Source of the DNA: Streptomyces tauricus
GTDB lineage: Bacteria > Actinomycetota > Actinomycetes > Streptomycetales > Streptomycetaceae
Assembly (NCBI RefSeq): GCF_014650955.1
Contig: NZ_BMVY01000019.1
Coordinates: 98,228-162,227, forward strand
Direction of reading: 5' to 3'
Length of the DNA: 64,000 nucleotides
The notes under the pieces are model-generated. The model saw only the letters and a list, made by a program, of their open reading frames with translations. It did not search any database and was not told where the DNA came from. A program made the translations under genes and the position numbers. Positions 25,839 through 33,483 of the stretch are shown one piece after another (the first letter of the stretch is position 1; each line of letters opens with the position of its first letter).

Positions 25839-25868
25839 CGTTGGCGTCGGGTAGGTGGTCGGGGGATC

Positions 25869-25911
25869 ACGAACAAAATTGTTGACAATCTTGTTCGTCT
25901 AGATTTAGGTT
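25869..25911 (+). promoter_or_regulatory. GntR-gene promoter embedded in a 30-bp palindrome
   Basis: The outer arms ACGAACAA (25869-25876) and TTGTTCGT (25891-25898) enclose ATTGTTGACAAT (25878-25889). Together they make a 30-base palindrome with a 2-base centre and one mismatched pair. The inner element fits the GntR/FadR-type pattern GT-N-N-AC. A -35 box TTGACA (25882-25887) lies in the palindrome centre and TAGGTT (25906-25911) is a plausible -10 after 18 bases. Repressor binding would cover the -35, so autoregulation is likely. Confidence 0.75.
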
Positions 25912-25940
25912 CGACACGCACCCACTCAGGGAGGGCACAC

Positions 25941-26591
25941 ATGCCGAAAGAAGCCCGTCCGAGCACCGGAGAGCAAGCCAAGCAGCACGCCCTCACACAG
26001 CTGCGGCAAGCAATCCTGCAAGGCGAGATGGCACCGGCCCAACGCCTGGTGGAGAACGAACTCGCCGACCAGTTCGGTGTGACGCGAGCCAGCGTCCGGG
26101 CCGCTCTGATCGAGCTGGAGTCGGAAGGACTCGTCGAACGGATCCTCAACCGCGGATCCCGGGTGCGGGTGGTGACCGTGGAGGAAGCGGTCGCCATCAC
26201 CGAGTGCCGCATGGTCCTGGAAGGACTGTGCGCGGGCAAGGCGGCCGTCGAGGCCAGCGACGAGCAGCTCGACCAGCTGGTCGCCCTGGGCGAGGCGATG
26301 TCCAAGGCCGTCGCCGACGGCGAACCGGTGACCTACTCCGACCTCAACCACGAACTGCACGCCCACATCAGGCAGTTCAGCGGCCAACAGGTGGCCGTGG
26401 GACTCCTTGAGCGGCTCAACGCGCAACTGGTGCGCCACCGTTTCCAGCTCGCGCTGCGACCGGGGCGCCCCCAGAAATCCCTGAGTGAGCACCTGGCCAT
26501 GATCGACGCGATCAGGGCCCGGGACCCGCAGGCGGCCGAAGAGGCCGTCCGCTCCCACCTCGCGGGTGTGATCGACGCGCTGCGTGAATGA
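25941..26591 (+). CDS. GntR family regulator, FCD subfamily (aromatic-acid locus)
   Basis: The ATG at 25941 follows GGGAGGG. The 216-residue protein has an N-terminal winged helix (residues about 12-75: LVENELADQFGVTRASVRAALIELESEGLVER) and an FCD effector domain in which Asp and three His typical of metal-dependent ligand binding are visible (YSDLNHELHAHI, SEHLAMIDAI, VRSHLAGV). It heads a set of same-strand genes for aromatic-acid breakdown and transport. The palindrome over its own promoter recurs in part before the transporter gene 4.5 kb downstream. Confidence 0.9.
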   Translation: MPKEARPSTGEQAKQHALTQLRQAILQGEMAPAQRLVENELADQFGVTRASVRAALIELESEGLVERILNRGSRVRVVTVEEAVAITECRMVLEGLCAGKAAVEASDEQLDQLVALGEAMSKAVADGEPVTYSDLNHELHAHIRQFSGQQVAVGLLERLNAQLVRHRFQLALRPGRPQKSLSEHLAMIDAIRARDPQAAEEAVRSHLAGVIDALRE

Positions 26592-26661
26592 CGCGGCACA
26601 CGCGTGACGCATGACGCCGCGGGGTGGGTCAATCGGCCTGTCCAGCAAGGAGATCGCAGGT

Positions 26662-27411
26662 ATGACCCACGGCAACGCGCCCGACACCCCACGGTCGACA
26701 CTGGTCGTCACCGCCCACGCCGGGGACTTCGTTTGGCGGGCGGGAGGAGCCATCGCCCTGGCCGCCGCCCGCGGCGAGAAGGTCACCATCGCCTGCCTGA
26801 CCTACGGCGAACGCGGTGAGTCCGCGAAAGCGTGGCGTGCGGGCAAGTCCCTGGAGGAGATCAAGGCGATCCGCCGCGGCGAGGCCGAGGCGGCAGCCGC
26901 CGCGCTCGGCGCCGAGGTGGTCTTCTTCGACGCCGGCGACTACCCCCTGACCGTCACACCGGAACTGACCGACCGTCTGGTGCGCGTCTACCGCGAGGCC
27001 CAGCCCGACGTCGTGCTCACCCACCCGCTCGACGACCCCTACAACGGCGACCACCCGGCCGCCGCGCGCATGGCCCTGGACGCGCGCGTCCTCGCGCAGG
27101 CCATCGGCTACCCGGCCGAGGGAGAGATCATCGGAGCCCCGCCGGTGTTCTTCTTCGAGCCGCACCAGCCCGAGATGTGCGGCTTCAAGCCGCAGGTCCT
27201 CCTCGACATATCCGAGGTCTGGGAGACCAAGCGCAAGGCGATGGAGTGCCTGGCCGCCCAGCAGCACCTGTGGGACTACTACACGGACCTCGCCGTCCGC
27301 CGCGGTGTCCAGCTCAAGCGCAACGCCGGACCCAACCTGGGCCTGGCCCACAAGACCATGGCCGAGGCGTACATGCGGCCCTACCCGCAGGTCACAGGGG
27401 AGCTGGCATGA
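26662..27411 (+). CDS. PIG-L family hydrolase, probable 4-oxalomesaconate hydratase (GalB-like)
   Basis: The ATG at 26662 is preceded by AAGGAG with 9-base spacing. The 249-residue protein has the PIG-L/LmbE fold: VVTAHAGDFVWRAGGAIALAA replaces the usual AHPDDE motif with AHAGDFV, and the second metal motif HPLDDPYNGDHPAA is present. Most PIG-L proteins are sugar deacetylases, but Pseudomonas GalB, a zinc-dependent 4-oxalomesaconate hydratase of gallate catabolism, is also in this family. The next two genes encode the aldolase and tautomerase that act around that intermediate, and this context decides the call. It overlaps the aldolase gene by 4 bases. Confidence 0.8.
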   Translation: MTHGNAPDTPRSTLVVTAHAGDFVWRAGGAIALAAARGEKVTIACLTYGERGESAKAWRAGKSLEEIKAIRRGEAEAAAAALGAEVVFFDAGDYPLTVTPELTDRLVRVYREAQPDVVLTHPLDDPYNGDHPAAARMALDARVLAQAIGYPAEGEIIGAPPVFFFEPHQPEMCGFKPQVLLDISEVWETKRKAMECLAAQQHLWDYYTDLAVRRGVQLKRNAGPNLGLAHKTMAEAYMRPYPQVTGELA

Positions 27412-28202
27412 GCGGCGTGATTATCACCGACCCGCCGAAGGCGGACGCGAAGGACGTCGAGGCGCTCGCCGCCTACGGAGTCGCCACCGTGCACGAGGCG
27501 ATGGGCCGCACCGGCCTGCTCGGCACGCGTCTGCGCCCCGTCCAGCAGGACACCCGGGTCGCGGGCACCGCGGTCACCGTGCTCTCCTGGCCGGGCGACA
27601 ACCTCATGATCCACGCGGCCGTCGAGCAGTGCGGCGAGGGCGACATCCTGGTCGTCACGACCACCTCACCCTCCACCGACGGCATGTTCGGCGAGCTGTT
27701 CGCCACCGCGCTCCAGCGGCGTGGAGTGCGCGGCCTGGTCATCGACGCGGGCATCCGGGACACCGTCGAGCTGCGCGAGATGGGCTTCCCCGCCTGGTCC
27801 GCGGCGGTCAGCCCGCAGGGCACCGTCAAGGCGACCGGCGGCAGCGTCAACGTGCCGGTGGTCATCGGCGGCCAGGTGATCCGGCCCGGTGACGTGATCG
27901 TCGCCGACGACGACGGCGTGGTGTGCGTGCCCCGCGAGCGGGCCCGCCGGACGGCCGAGGCCTCAGAGGCCCGCGAGGCCAAGGAGGCCGGGGCCCGCGC
28001 CGCCTTCCAGGAGGGCCAGCTCGGCCTCGACCGCTACGGCCTGCGCGAGACCCTCGAACGCCTCGGCGTCTCCTACCGGACGTACGACGAGCACGAGCGG
28101 GAGCGCGAGCAGGACCGCGAGAGGGAGTCCGGGCGGGGGGTCGAGCAGGAGTCCGGGCGGGGGTCCGGGCGGGGGCCCGAGCGGGACGGAGCGGGGTCGT
28201 GA
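27408..28202 (+). CDS. 4-carboxy-4-hydroxy-2-oxoadipate aldolase (LigK/GalC, RraA-like fold)
   Basis: This 264-residue protein matches HMG/CHA aldolases: AYGVATVHEAMGRTGLL at the start, the pyruvate/metal region DGMFGELFATALQRRGVRGLVIDAGIRD (broken here as GELFATA ... VIDAGIRDT, with the Arg/Asp pair that binds substrate and Mg), and GDVIVADDDGVVCVPRERA. It would cleave the hydratase product into pyruvate and oxaloacetate. The last 35-40 residues form a low-complexity tail of Glu, Arg and Gly (HEREREQDRERES, then GRG repeats) not expected in the family. The start codon lies in an ATGA overlap. Confidence 0.87.
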   Translation: MSGVIITDPPKADAKDVEALAAYGVATVHEAMGRTGLLGTRLRPVQQDTRVAGTAVTVLSWPGDNLMIHAAVEQCGEGDILVVTTTSPSTDGMFGELFATALQRRGVRGLVIDAGIRDTVELREMGFPAWSAAVSPQGTVKATGGSVNVPVVIGGQVIRPGDVIVADDDGVVCVPRERARRTAEASEAREAKEAGARAAFQEGQLGLDRYGLRETLERLGVSYRTYDEHEREREQDRERESGRGVEQESGRGSGRGPERDGAGS

Positions 28203-29344
28203 CCGGGCCCGCCGACGCCCGTACGCACGCCCCGGTGGAAGCCCGTACCGAAGAGGTGCGCTGCATGCTCATGCGCGGCGGCACCTCCAAGGGCGCCTAC
28301 TTCCTCGCCGGGGACCTGCCCGCCGAACCCGCCCCGCGCGACGCCCTGTTGCTGCGGATCATGGGCAGCCCCGACCCGCGGCAGATCGACGGCCTGGGCG
28401 GCGCGCATCCCCTGACCAGCAAGGTGGCGGTGGTCTCCGTATCGGCCGACCCGGCGGCTGACGTCGACTACCTGTTCCTCCAAGTCGGCGTCGACAAGCC
28501 GGAGGTGAGTGACCGTCAGAACTGCGGCAACCTCCTCGCGGGCGTGGGCCCCTTCGCCGTGGAGCGCGGCCTGGTCGCCCCGGGCGGTGACCGCACCTCC
28601 GTACGGATCCGCATGGTGAACACCGGGGACCTCGCCGTCGCGCAGTTCCCCACCCCGGGCGGGAGCGTCGACTACTCCGGCTCGGCGGAACTCTCCGCCG
28701 AGATCTCCGGAGTACCGGGGTCCGCCGCGCCGGTGGTCATCGAGTTCCCGCCGGGGACCGGCCCGCTGCTGCCGACCGGCCGCGCGCGTGACATCGTCGC
28801 CGGCACCCCGGTGACCTGCGTGAACAACGGCATGCCGACCGTGCTGATCGAGGCGTCCTCGCTCGGTGTCACCGGGTACGAGGAGCCCGCCGAACTGGAG
28901 GCGGACCCACAACTCGCCGCACGGCTCCGGGAGATCAGGCTGGAGGCCGGAAAACTGATGGGGCTGGGCGACGTGGAGAACACCACCGTGCCCAAACTCA
29001 GCCTGCTCGCACCCCCGTCGGACGGCGGCGCGGTCATGACGCGCACCTTCATACCGGTGCGCTGCCACACCTCGATCGGGGTCCTGGGCGCGGCGAGCGT
29101 CGCGGCCGGACTGCGGATCGAGGGCGGCGTCGGAGCGGCCGTGGCCCGACTGCCGGAGCACGGGGACCGTATGCGCATCGAGCACCCCACCGGCTTCCTC
29201 GACATCGAGACGGCCCTCGCGTACGACACCCCGGGCGCCCCGGCAGGCGTGGGCGACGCCGCACTTCCGGTCGCCCGGCGCACCGCCGTCGTCCGTACCG
29301 CACGCAAGATCTTCGACGGCACGGTCTTCCCCCGCCCTGCCTGA
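28199..29344 (+). CDS. 4-oxalomesaconate tautomerase (PrpF/GalD family)
   Basis: GTG 28199 sits in a GTGA overlap with the aldolase stop and gives 381 residues; an ATG at 28265, just before the conserved core, is the alternative. The protein has the two-lobed diaminopimelate-epimerase-type fold of PrpF proteins: MLMRGGTSKGAYF, IDGLGGAHPLTSKVAVV, SDRQNCGNLLAGVGPFAVE (candidate catalytic Cys) and CHTSIGVLGAASVA. GalD interconverts keto and enol forms of 4-oxalomesaconate before hydration. Together with the two genes upstream it completes the conversion to pyruvate and oxaloacetate. Confidence 0.87.
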   Translation: MTGPADARTHAPVEARTEEVRCMLMRGGTSKGAYFLAGDLPAEPAPRDALLLRIMGSPDPRQIDGLGGAHPLTSKVAVVSVSADPAADVDYLFLQVGVDKPEVSDRQNCGNLLAGVGPFAVERGLVAPGGDRTSVRIRMVNTGDLAVAQFPTPGGSVDYSGSAELSAEISGVPGSAAPVVIEFPPGTGPLLPTGRARDIVAGTPVTCVNNGMPTVLIEASSLGVTGYEEPAELEADPQLAARLREIRLEAGKLMGLGDVENTTVPKLSLLAPPSDGGAVMTRTFIPVRCHTSIGVLGAASVAAGLRIEGGVGAAVARLPEHGDRMRIEHPTGFLDIETALAYDTPGAPAGVGDAALPVARRTAVVRTARKIFDGTVFPRPA

Positions 29345-29371
29345 GCCGCACACCACCCCTGAGGAGGCCTC

Positions 29372-30406
29372 ATGGCCCCGCCGCTCGGCGACATCGCCCA
29401 CCTCGGGCACGTCGAACTGCTCACCCCCGACCTGGACGCCAGCGTCCGGTTCTTCACCGAATACCTCGGCCTGACCGAGAACGGCCGCTCGGCGGACGAT
29501 ACTTCCGTCTACCTGCGGACCTGGGACGACTACGAGCACCACAGCCTGGTCCTGACCGCGCACACCACCTCCGGCATCCGCCGCACGGCCCTGCGCGCCT
29601 CCAGCGAGGAAGCCCTGCGGCGCCGGGTCAAGGAGGCCGAGAGCGCCGGTCGCACCGGCCGCTGGGTCGAGGACGAGCCGGGCCTCGGCCCGCTGTACGT
29701 CACCACCGACCCCGACGGCCACGAGATCGCCCTCTACTGGGAGAGCGAGTGGTACCAGGCGCCGGACGGGCTGAAGCCGGGCCTGAAGAACCAGCCGCAG
29801 GCCAAGCCCGGCCACGGCGTGGGCGTACGCCGGCTGGACCACGTCAACTTCCTCGCCGCCGACGTCGCGCCGAACGGCGGCTTCGTCCACGAGGTGCTCG
29901 GCGCCCGCCCGACCGAGCAGATCCAGCTCGACGACGGCAGGATCGCCGCCCAGTGGCTGACCTTCAGCAGCAAGTCGTACGACATCGTCTACACCGAGGA
30001 CTGGACCGGCTCGACCGGGCGCCTGCACCACATCGCGTTCGCCACGGACACCCGTGAGGACATCCTGCGGGCCGCCGATCTCGCCCTGGACACCGGCGTG
30101 TTCATCGAGACCGGGCCGCACAAGCACGCCATCCAGCAGACGTTCTTCCTGTACGTCTACGAGCCCGGCGGCAACCGGATCGAGCTCTGCAACCCGCTCA
30201 CCAGGCTCGTACTGGCCCCCGACTGGCCGCTGGTCACCTGGACCGAGAACGAGAGGAAGAAGGGGCAGGCGTGGGGTCTCAAGACCATCGAGTCCTTCCA
30301 CACCCACGGCACTCCGCCTGTCACTGCGCCTGTCACGGCACCGGTCACACCGCCGGTTCCTGTGATTGTTGACAAAAACGTTGACAATCCTGGAGCGGAT
30401 TCCTAG
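29372..30406 (+). CDS. Type I (VOC) extradiol ring-cleavage dioxygenase, catechol 2,3-dioxygenase-like
   Basis: GAGGAGG precedes the ATG. The 344-residue protein has two VOC modules. The second has the metal site of XylE-type enzymes: His157 (RRLDHVNF), His219/220 (GRLHHIAF), Glu271 (GGNRIELC), plus the acid-base His252 (TGPHKHA). It should add O2 next to a catechol-type diol using Fe(II). Its place with 4-oxalomesaconate enzymes implies that it opens a carboxylated ring such as gallate, protocatechuate or a relative, a role usually taken by unrelated LigAB/GalA-type dioxygenases. The last 35 residues are Pro/Val/Thr repeats followed by a tail encoded by the next gene's promoter. Confidence 0.85.
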   Translation: MAPPLGDIAHLGHVELLTPDLDASVRFFTEYLGLTENGRSADDTSVYLRTWDDYEHHSLVLTAHTTSGIRRTALRASSEEALRRRVKEAESAGRTGRWVEDEPGLGPLYVTTDPDGHEIALYWESEWYQAPDGLKPGLKNQPQAKPGHGVGVRRLDHVNFLAADVAPNGGFVHEVLGARPTEQIQLDDGRIAAQWLTFSSKSYDIVYTEDWTGSTGRLHHIAFATDTREDILRAADLALDTGVFIETGPHKHAIQQTFFLYVYEPGGNRIELCNPLTRLVLAPDWPLVTWTENERKKGQAWGLKTIESFHTHGTPPVTAPVTAPVTPPVPVIVDKNVDNPGADS

Positions 30407-30409
30407 CGT
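30364..30409 (+). promoter_or_regulatory. Promoter and operator of the aromatic-acid transporter gene, inside the dioxygenase 3' end
   Basis: Inverted arms GATTGT (30364-30369) and ACAATC (30384-30389) flank two GTTGACAA direct repeats. A -35 TTGACA (30381-30386), a 17-base spacer and TAGCGT (30404-30409) form a good promoter. ATTGTTGACAA is identical to the centre of the palindrome before the GntR gene. The stop codon of the dioxygenase (30404-30406) is part of the -10 box. Confidence 0.75.
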
Positions 30410-30501
30410 CGAGCGCACCACGGGGTCAGCCGCACGAGTCGCGTGCGACCCACCTCCCGAATCCCCTCCAGGCACCCGACTCCTGGACGAGAGGAACAAC
30501 G

Positions 30502-31836
30502 ATGTCCCCCTCCTCTTCCTCCTTCGCCCTGTCCGCACGCGGCAGCAGAATGGCCCTCCTGGTCCTGGGGCTCTGCTGGCTGGCCGTGCTCTTCGACGGC
30601 CTCGACATGTTCATCTACGGCTCCGTACTGCCGCACATGCTGGCGGAGAAGTCCCTCGGCCTCACCCCGGACCGGGCGGGCGACCTCGGCAGCTACGCCA
30701 CCTTCGGCATGCTGATCGGCGCGCTCACCGCGGGGACGATCGCCGACCGGGTGGGCCGCAAGAAACTGATGGTCGCCTGCGTGACGCTCTTCTCGCTGGC
30801 CTCCGGCCTCTGTGCCGTGTCGAACAGCGTGGCGGTCTTCGGCCTCGGCCGGACCCTCGCGGGCGTCGGCCTCGGCGGTCTGCTGCCCACCGCGATCAGC
30901 ATGGTCTCCGACTACGCCCCGCGGGGCCGCGCCGCCCTCACCATCGGCCTGCTGATGACCGCCCACCACGCGGGCGGCATCCTCTCCGCCTATGTGGCCC
31001 TGTGGATCGTGGAACCCCTCGGCTGGCGCGCCGCGTTCTGGGTCTGCGTGGTGCCGCTGCTCTTCGTGCCGGTGCTCGCGAAGTTCATGCCCGAGTCGCT
31101 GAGCTTCCTCGTCGCCAAGGGTCGCACCGAGGAGGCCCGCGCGCTGGCCGGCCGCTTCGAGGTCGAACTGCCCGCCGAGGCCGGTAAGAAGGCCGCGGGC
31201 GAGCGCTGGAACGCCCTCCTCGACCTGTTCCGCGGCGGTGAGTGGACCCAGACCCTGCTGTACTGGCTGGCCTCCTTCGGCGGTCTGCTGCTGGTCTACG
31301 GAGTCGCCACCTGGCTGCCCACGCTGATGCGCGGCGAGGGCTACGAACTGGGCTCGGCCCTGACCTTCGTGGTCCTGTTCAACCTCGGCGGCATCGTGGG
31401 CATGCTGGTCGCCGGACGGGCCGCGGACCGCTTCGGCGCCCCGCGCATCTCGTCGCTCTGGTTCGCGCTGACCGCCGCCGGGGTCTTCCTGCTCAGCGTC
31501 CACATGCCGCTGGCGCTCACCTTCGCGGTCGTCTTCCTCACCGGGGTCTTCCTCAACAGCGCCCAGGTGATGATCTACGCGACGGTCTCGATCCGCTCCA
31601 CCCCCGACAACCGCGCCACCGCCGTCGGCTGGACCTCGGGCATGGGCCGCTTCGGCGCCGTGTTCGGGCCGTGGCTCGGCGGCCAGCTGCTCGCCGCCGG
31701 GAACGGCGACTGGGGTTTCACCGCCTTCGCGATCGCGGGCCTGTCGTCGATGGTCTTCATCGGCATAGCGGCGCTGCGCAGCTCGAAGCAGACGTCCGGG
31801 AGCGACACGCCCAAGGGACTCGTCACCGCCCACTGA
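30502..31836 (+). CDS. MFS transporter, aromatic acid:H+ symporter (AAHS) family
   Basis: The 444-residue protein has 12 predicted helices. The first helix carries LDGLDMFIYGSVLP, equivalent to the D-G-x-D motif of PcaK/BenK/GalT aromatic-acid symporters. The loop 2-3 motif GTIADRVGRKK and the loop 8-9 counterpart GRAADRFGAPR are clear. It probably imports the aromatic acid that the upstream enzymes degrade. It has its own promoter within the end of the dioxygenase gene. A GAGAGGAAC ribosome-binding site precedes the ATG. Confidence 0.9.
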   Translation: MSPSSSSFALSARGSRMALLVLGLCWLAVLFDGLDMFIYGSVLPHMLAEKSLGLTPDRAGDLGSYATFGMLIGALTAGTIADRVGRKKLMVACVTLFSLASGLCAVSNSVAVFGLGRTLAGVGLGGLLPTAISMVSDYAPRGRAALTIGLLMTAHHAGGILSAYVALWIVEPLGWRAAFWVCVVPLLFVPVLAKFMPESLSFLVAKGRTEEARALAGRFEVELPAEAGKKAAGERWNALLDLFRGGEWTQTLLYWLASFGGLLLVYGVATWLPTLMRGEGYELGSALTFVVLFNLGGIVGMLVAGRAADRFGAPRISSLWFALTAAGVFLLSVHMPLALTFAVVFLTGVFLNSAQVMIYATVSIRSTPDNRATAVGWTSGMGRFGAVFGPWLGGQLLAAGNGDWGFTAFAIAGLSSMVFIGIAALRSSKQTSGSDTPKGLVTAH

Positions 31837-31868
31837 GCCGCCGGGAGCCCGGGTGCCGTGCGGGACGC

Positions 31869-33428
31869 TCAGCCGTGGGCGTCCGGCCGGTGGGCGTTCC
31901 GCCGGTGTGCGGCCACCTGGTGTCCGGCCAGCGCGTGGGAGATGTCCCGCGTCGCCGGATACAGCCCGAGGTACAGCGCGTACAGCTCGTCGTAGCGGGC
32001 GCGCAGGAGCGGGTCGGGAACGACCTGTTCGTGTACGGGGTTCCAGTCGTCGATGCGCGGTGCGCCGACCGCGCCGGCGGCCAGGAACGCGGCGCCGTAA
32101 CTCGCGCCGAGCGACACGGCCCTGACCTCCTGCTCCAGGCCGGTCACCGAGGAGACGATCCGGGTCCACAGTCCGCCGCGGGTGCCGCCGCCCACGGCGA
32201 CGACCCGGCGGACGTCCGCTCCGGCCGCGCGCATCGCCTCGACGTTGTGCCGGACACCGAAGGCCGTCGCCTCCAGAGCGGCACGGTAGAGGTCGCCGCG
32301 GGTGTGCTCCACCGTCAGCCCGGCGATCACACCCCGTGCGTACGGATCGGCCACGGGCGTCCGCTCGCCCGCGAAGTAGGGGAGCATCAGCAGCCCCCGC
32401 GCGCCGGGCCCGGAGGCCTCCGCCTCGGCGAGCAGGGTGGTGTGGTCGGGGACCGTGTGCTCGCGTGCCCCGAACAACTCCCGCAGCCAGTCCGTGATCA
32501 CACCGGACGTGGCCATGCCGCCCGCGAGGCTGCGGGTGCCGGGCAGCGCGCCGACCGTGCTCCACAGCTCGGGCACCAGCAGACGGTCGGCCAGGGTGTG
32601 GATCAGGAACATGGTGCTGCCGTACATGAGCATGAGGCCACCGGTGTGTTGGGCCCCCACGCTCAGCGCCTCCGACCAGGCGTCGATCGTCCCGGCGATC
32701 ACCGGGACGCCGACGGGCAGCCCCGTGGCGTCCGCGGCCTCGGCCGTCACCCGCCCGGCGATGTCTCCGGGCCACAGCAGTCGGGGCAGCTCCAGCCAGG
32801 GTGCGATGTGCCGCGTCCACGGTGCGTACCACTCCTGGGCGACGGAGTCGTACAGCGGGACGGCCTGGCTCGCCGAGTGGTGGTCGAGCACATATGCACC
32901 GGTGAGCCGGCGGACCAGGTACGAGCTGGGCATGTGGAGGCGCCGGGCCCGCGCGACCGTTTCCGGCTCGTGCTCCGCCAGCCAGGCGATCTTGGGGCCC
33001 ACGGCCTGGGTGGAGAGCAGGGACCCGCAGCGCCGCAGTACGGCGTCACGGCCCAACTCGGCCTCCAGGCGGGCGATCTGCTCGGTGGCGCGGGTGTCGA
33101 CGCCGTACAGGATCGCCGGACGCAGTGGGGTGTCCGCCGCGTCGGTGAGCGTGACGCACGGACCCATCCCGCTGACGCCGACCGCGGTGACGCGGTGGGG
33201 GCCGCCGCGGCTGCCACCGCCGTCGGCGCCGTCGGGTGAGGACTTCAGCAACTCGCGGGCGAGGGAGGCGAACTCGTCCCACCACACCCGCGCGTCCATC
33301 TCGACGTGCCCGGGCCGCGGCCGGTCGACCGTGTGCGGCCGTACGGCCGTCGCGAGGACCGTGCCGTCGTCGTCGACCAGCACGCCCTTGCTGCTGGACG
33401 TACCGATGTCGACCCCGAGCACCGTCAC
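31869..33428 (-). CDS. FGGY-family carbohydrate kinase (gluconokinase/xylulokinase type)
   Basis: The 519-residue protein has the two-lobed FGGY fold: N-terminal phosphate loop GVDIGTSSSKGVLVD, the SGMGPC strand, GTIDAWSEALSVG at the domain border, and C-terminal ATP motif VAVGGGTRGGLWTRIVSSV. Its features are closest to gluconate and xylulose kinases, but the sugar cannot be fixed from sequence. It is convergent with the aromatic transporter gene and has no obvious pathway partner nearby. Confidence 0.87.
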   Translation of the reverse strand: MTVLGVDIGTSSSKGVLVDDDGTVLATAVRPHTVDRPRPGHVEMDARVWWDEFASLARELLKSSPDGADGGGSRGGPHRVTAVGVSGMGPCVTLTDAADTPLRPAILYGVDTRATEQIARLEAELGRDAVLRRCGSLLSTQAVGPKIAWLAEHEPETVARARRLHMPSSYLVRRLTGAYVLDHHSASQAVPLYDSVAQEWYAPWTRHIAPWLELPRLLWPGDIAGRVTAEAADATGLPVGVPVIAGTIDAWSEALSVGAQHTGGLMLMYGSTMFLIHTLADRLLVPELWSTVGALPGTRSLAGGMATSGVITDWLRELFGAREHTVPDHTTLLAEAEASGPGARGLLMLPYFAGERTPVADPYARGVIAGLTVEHTRGDLYRAALEATAFGVRHNVEAMRAAGADVRRVVAVGGGTRGGLWTRIVSSVTGLEQEVRAVSLGASYGAAFLAAGAVGAPRIDDWNPVHEQVVPDPLLRARYDELYALYLGLYPATRDISHALAGHQVAAHRRNAHRPDAHG

Positions 33429-33483
33429 GTCCCCGCGCCCCGCCCTTTCGTCGCCGTCCGCTCGTTCTCCGCCTTACTCCGTT

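Larger units (their letters stand above)
25453..25868 (+). other. Intergenic repeat region after apbE
   Basis: About 415 bases without a gene. It holds three 73-base units of a repeat family (about 25480-25690), a single related copy at about 25726-25750 in the other direction, and an intrinsic terminator at 25813-25838. Peptides in these frames only reflect the repeated DNA. Confidence 0.65.

Noticed and set aside
26662..27411. Reading this PIG-L protein as a sugar deacetylase
   Set aside because: The AHPDDE motif is changed and the gene is coupled to 4-oxalomesaconate aldolase and tautomerase genes, matching the GalB hydratase context; deacetylase remains a minor alternative.
28073..30538. 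821-codon minus-strand frame opposite the aromatic-acid genes
   Set aside because: It is antisense to four genes with clear domains, has low-complexity composition and no recognisable motif; such frames are common in GC-rich DNA.
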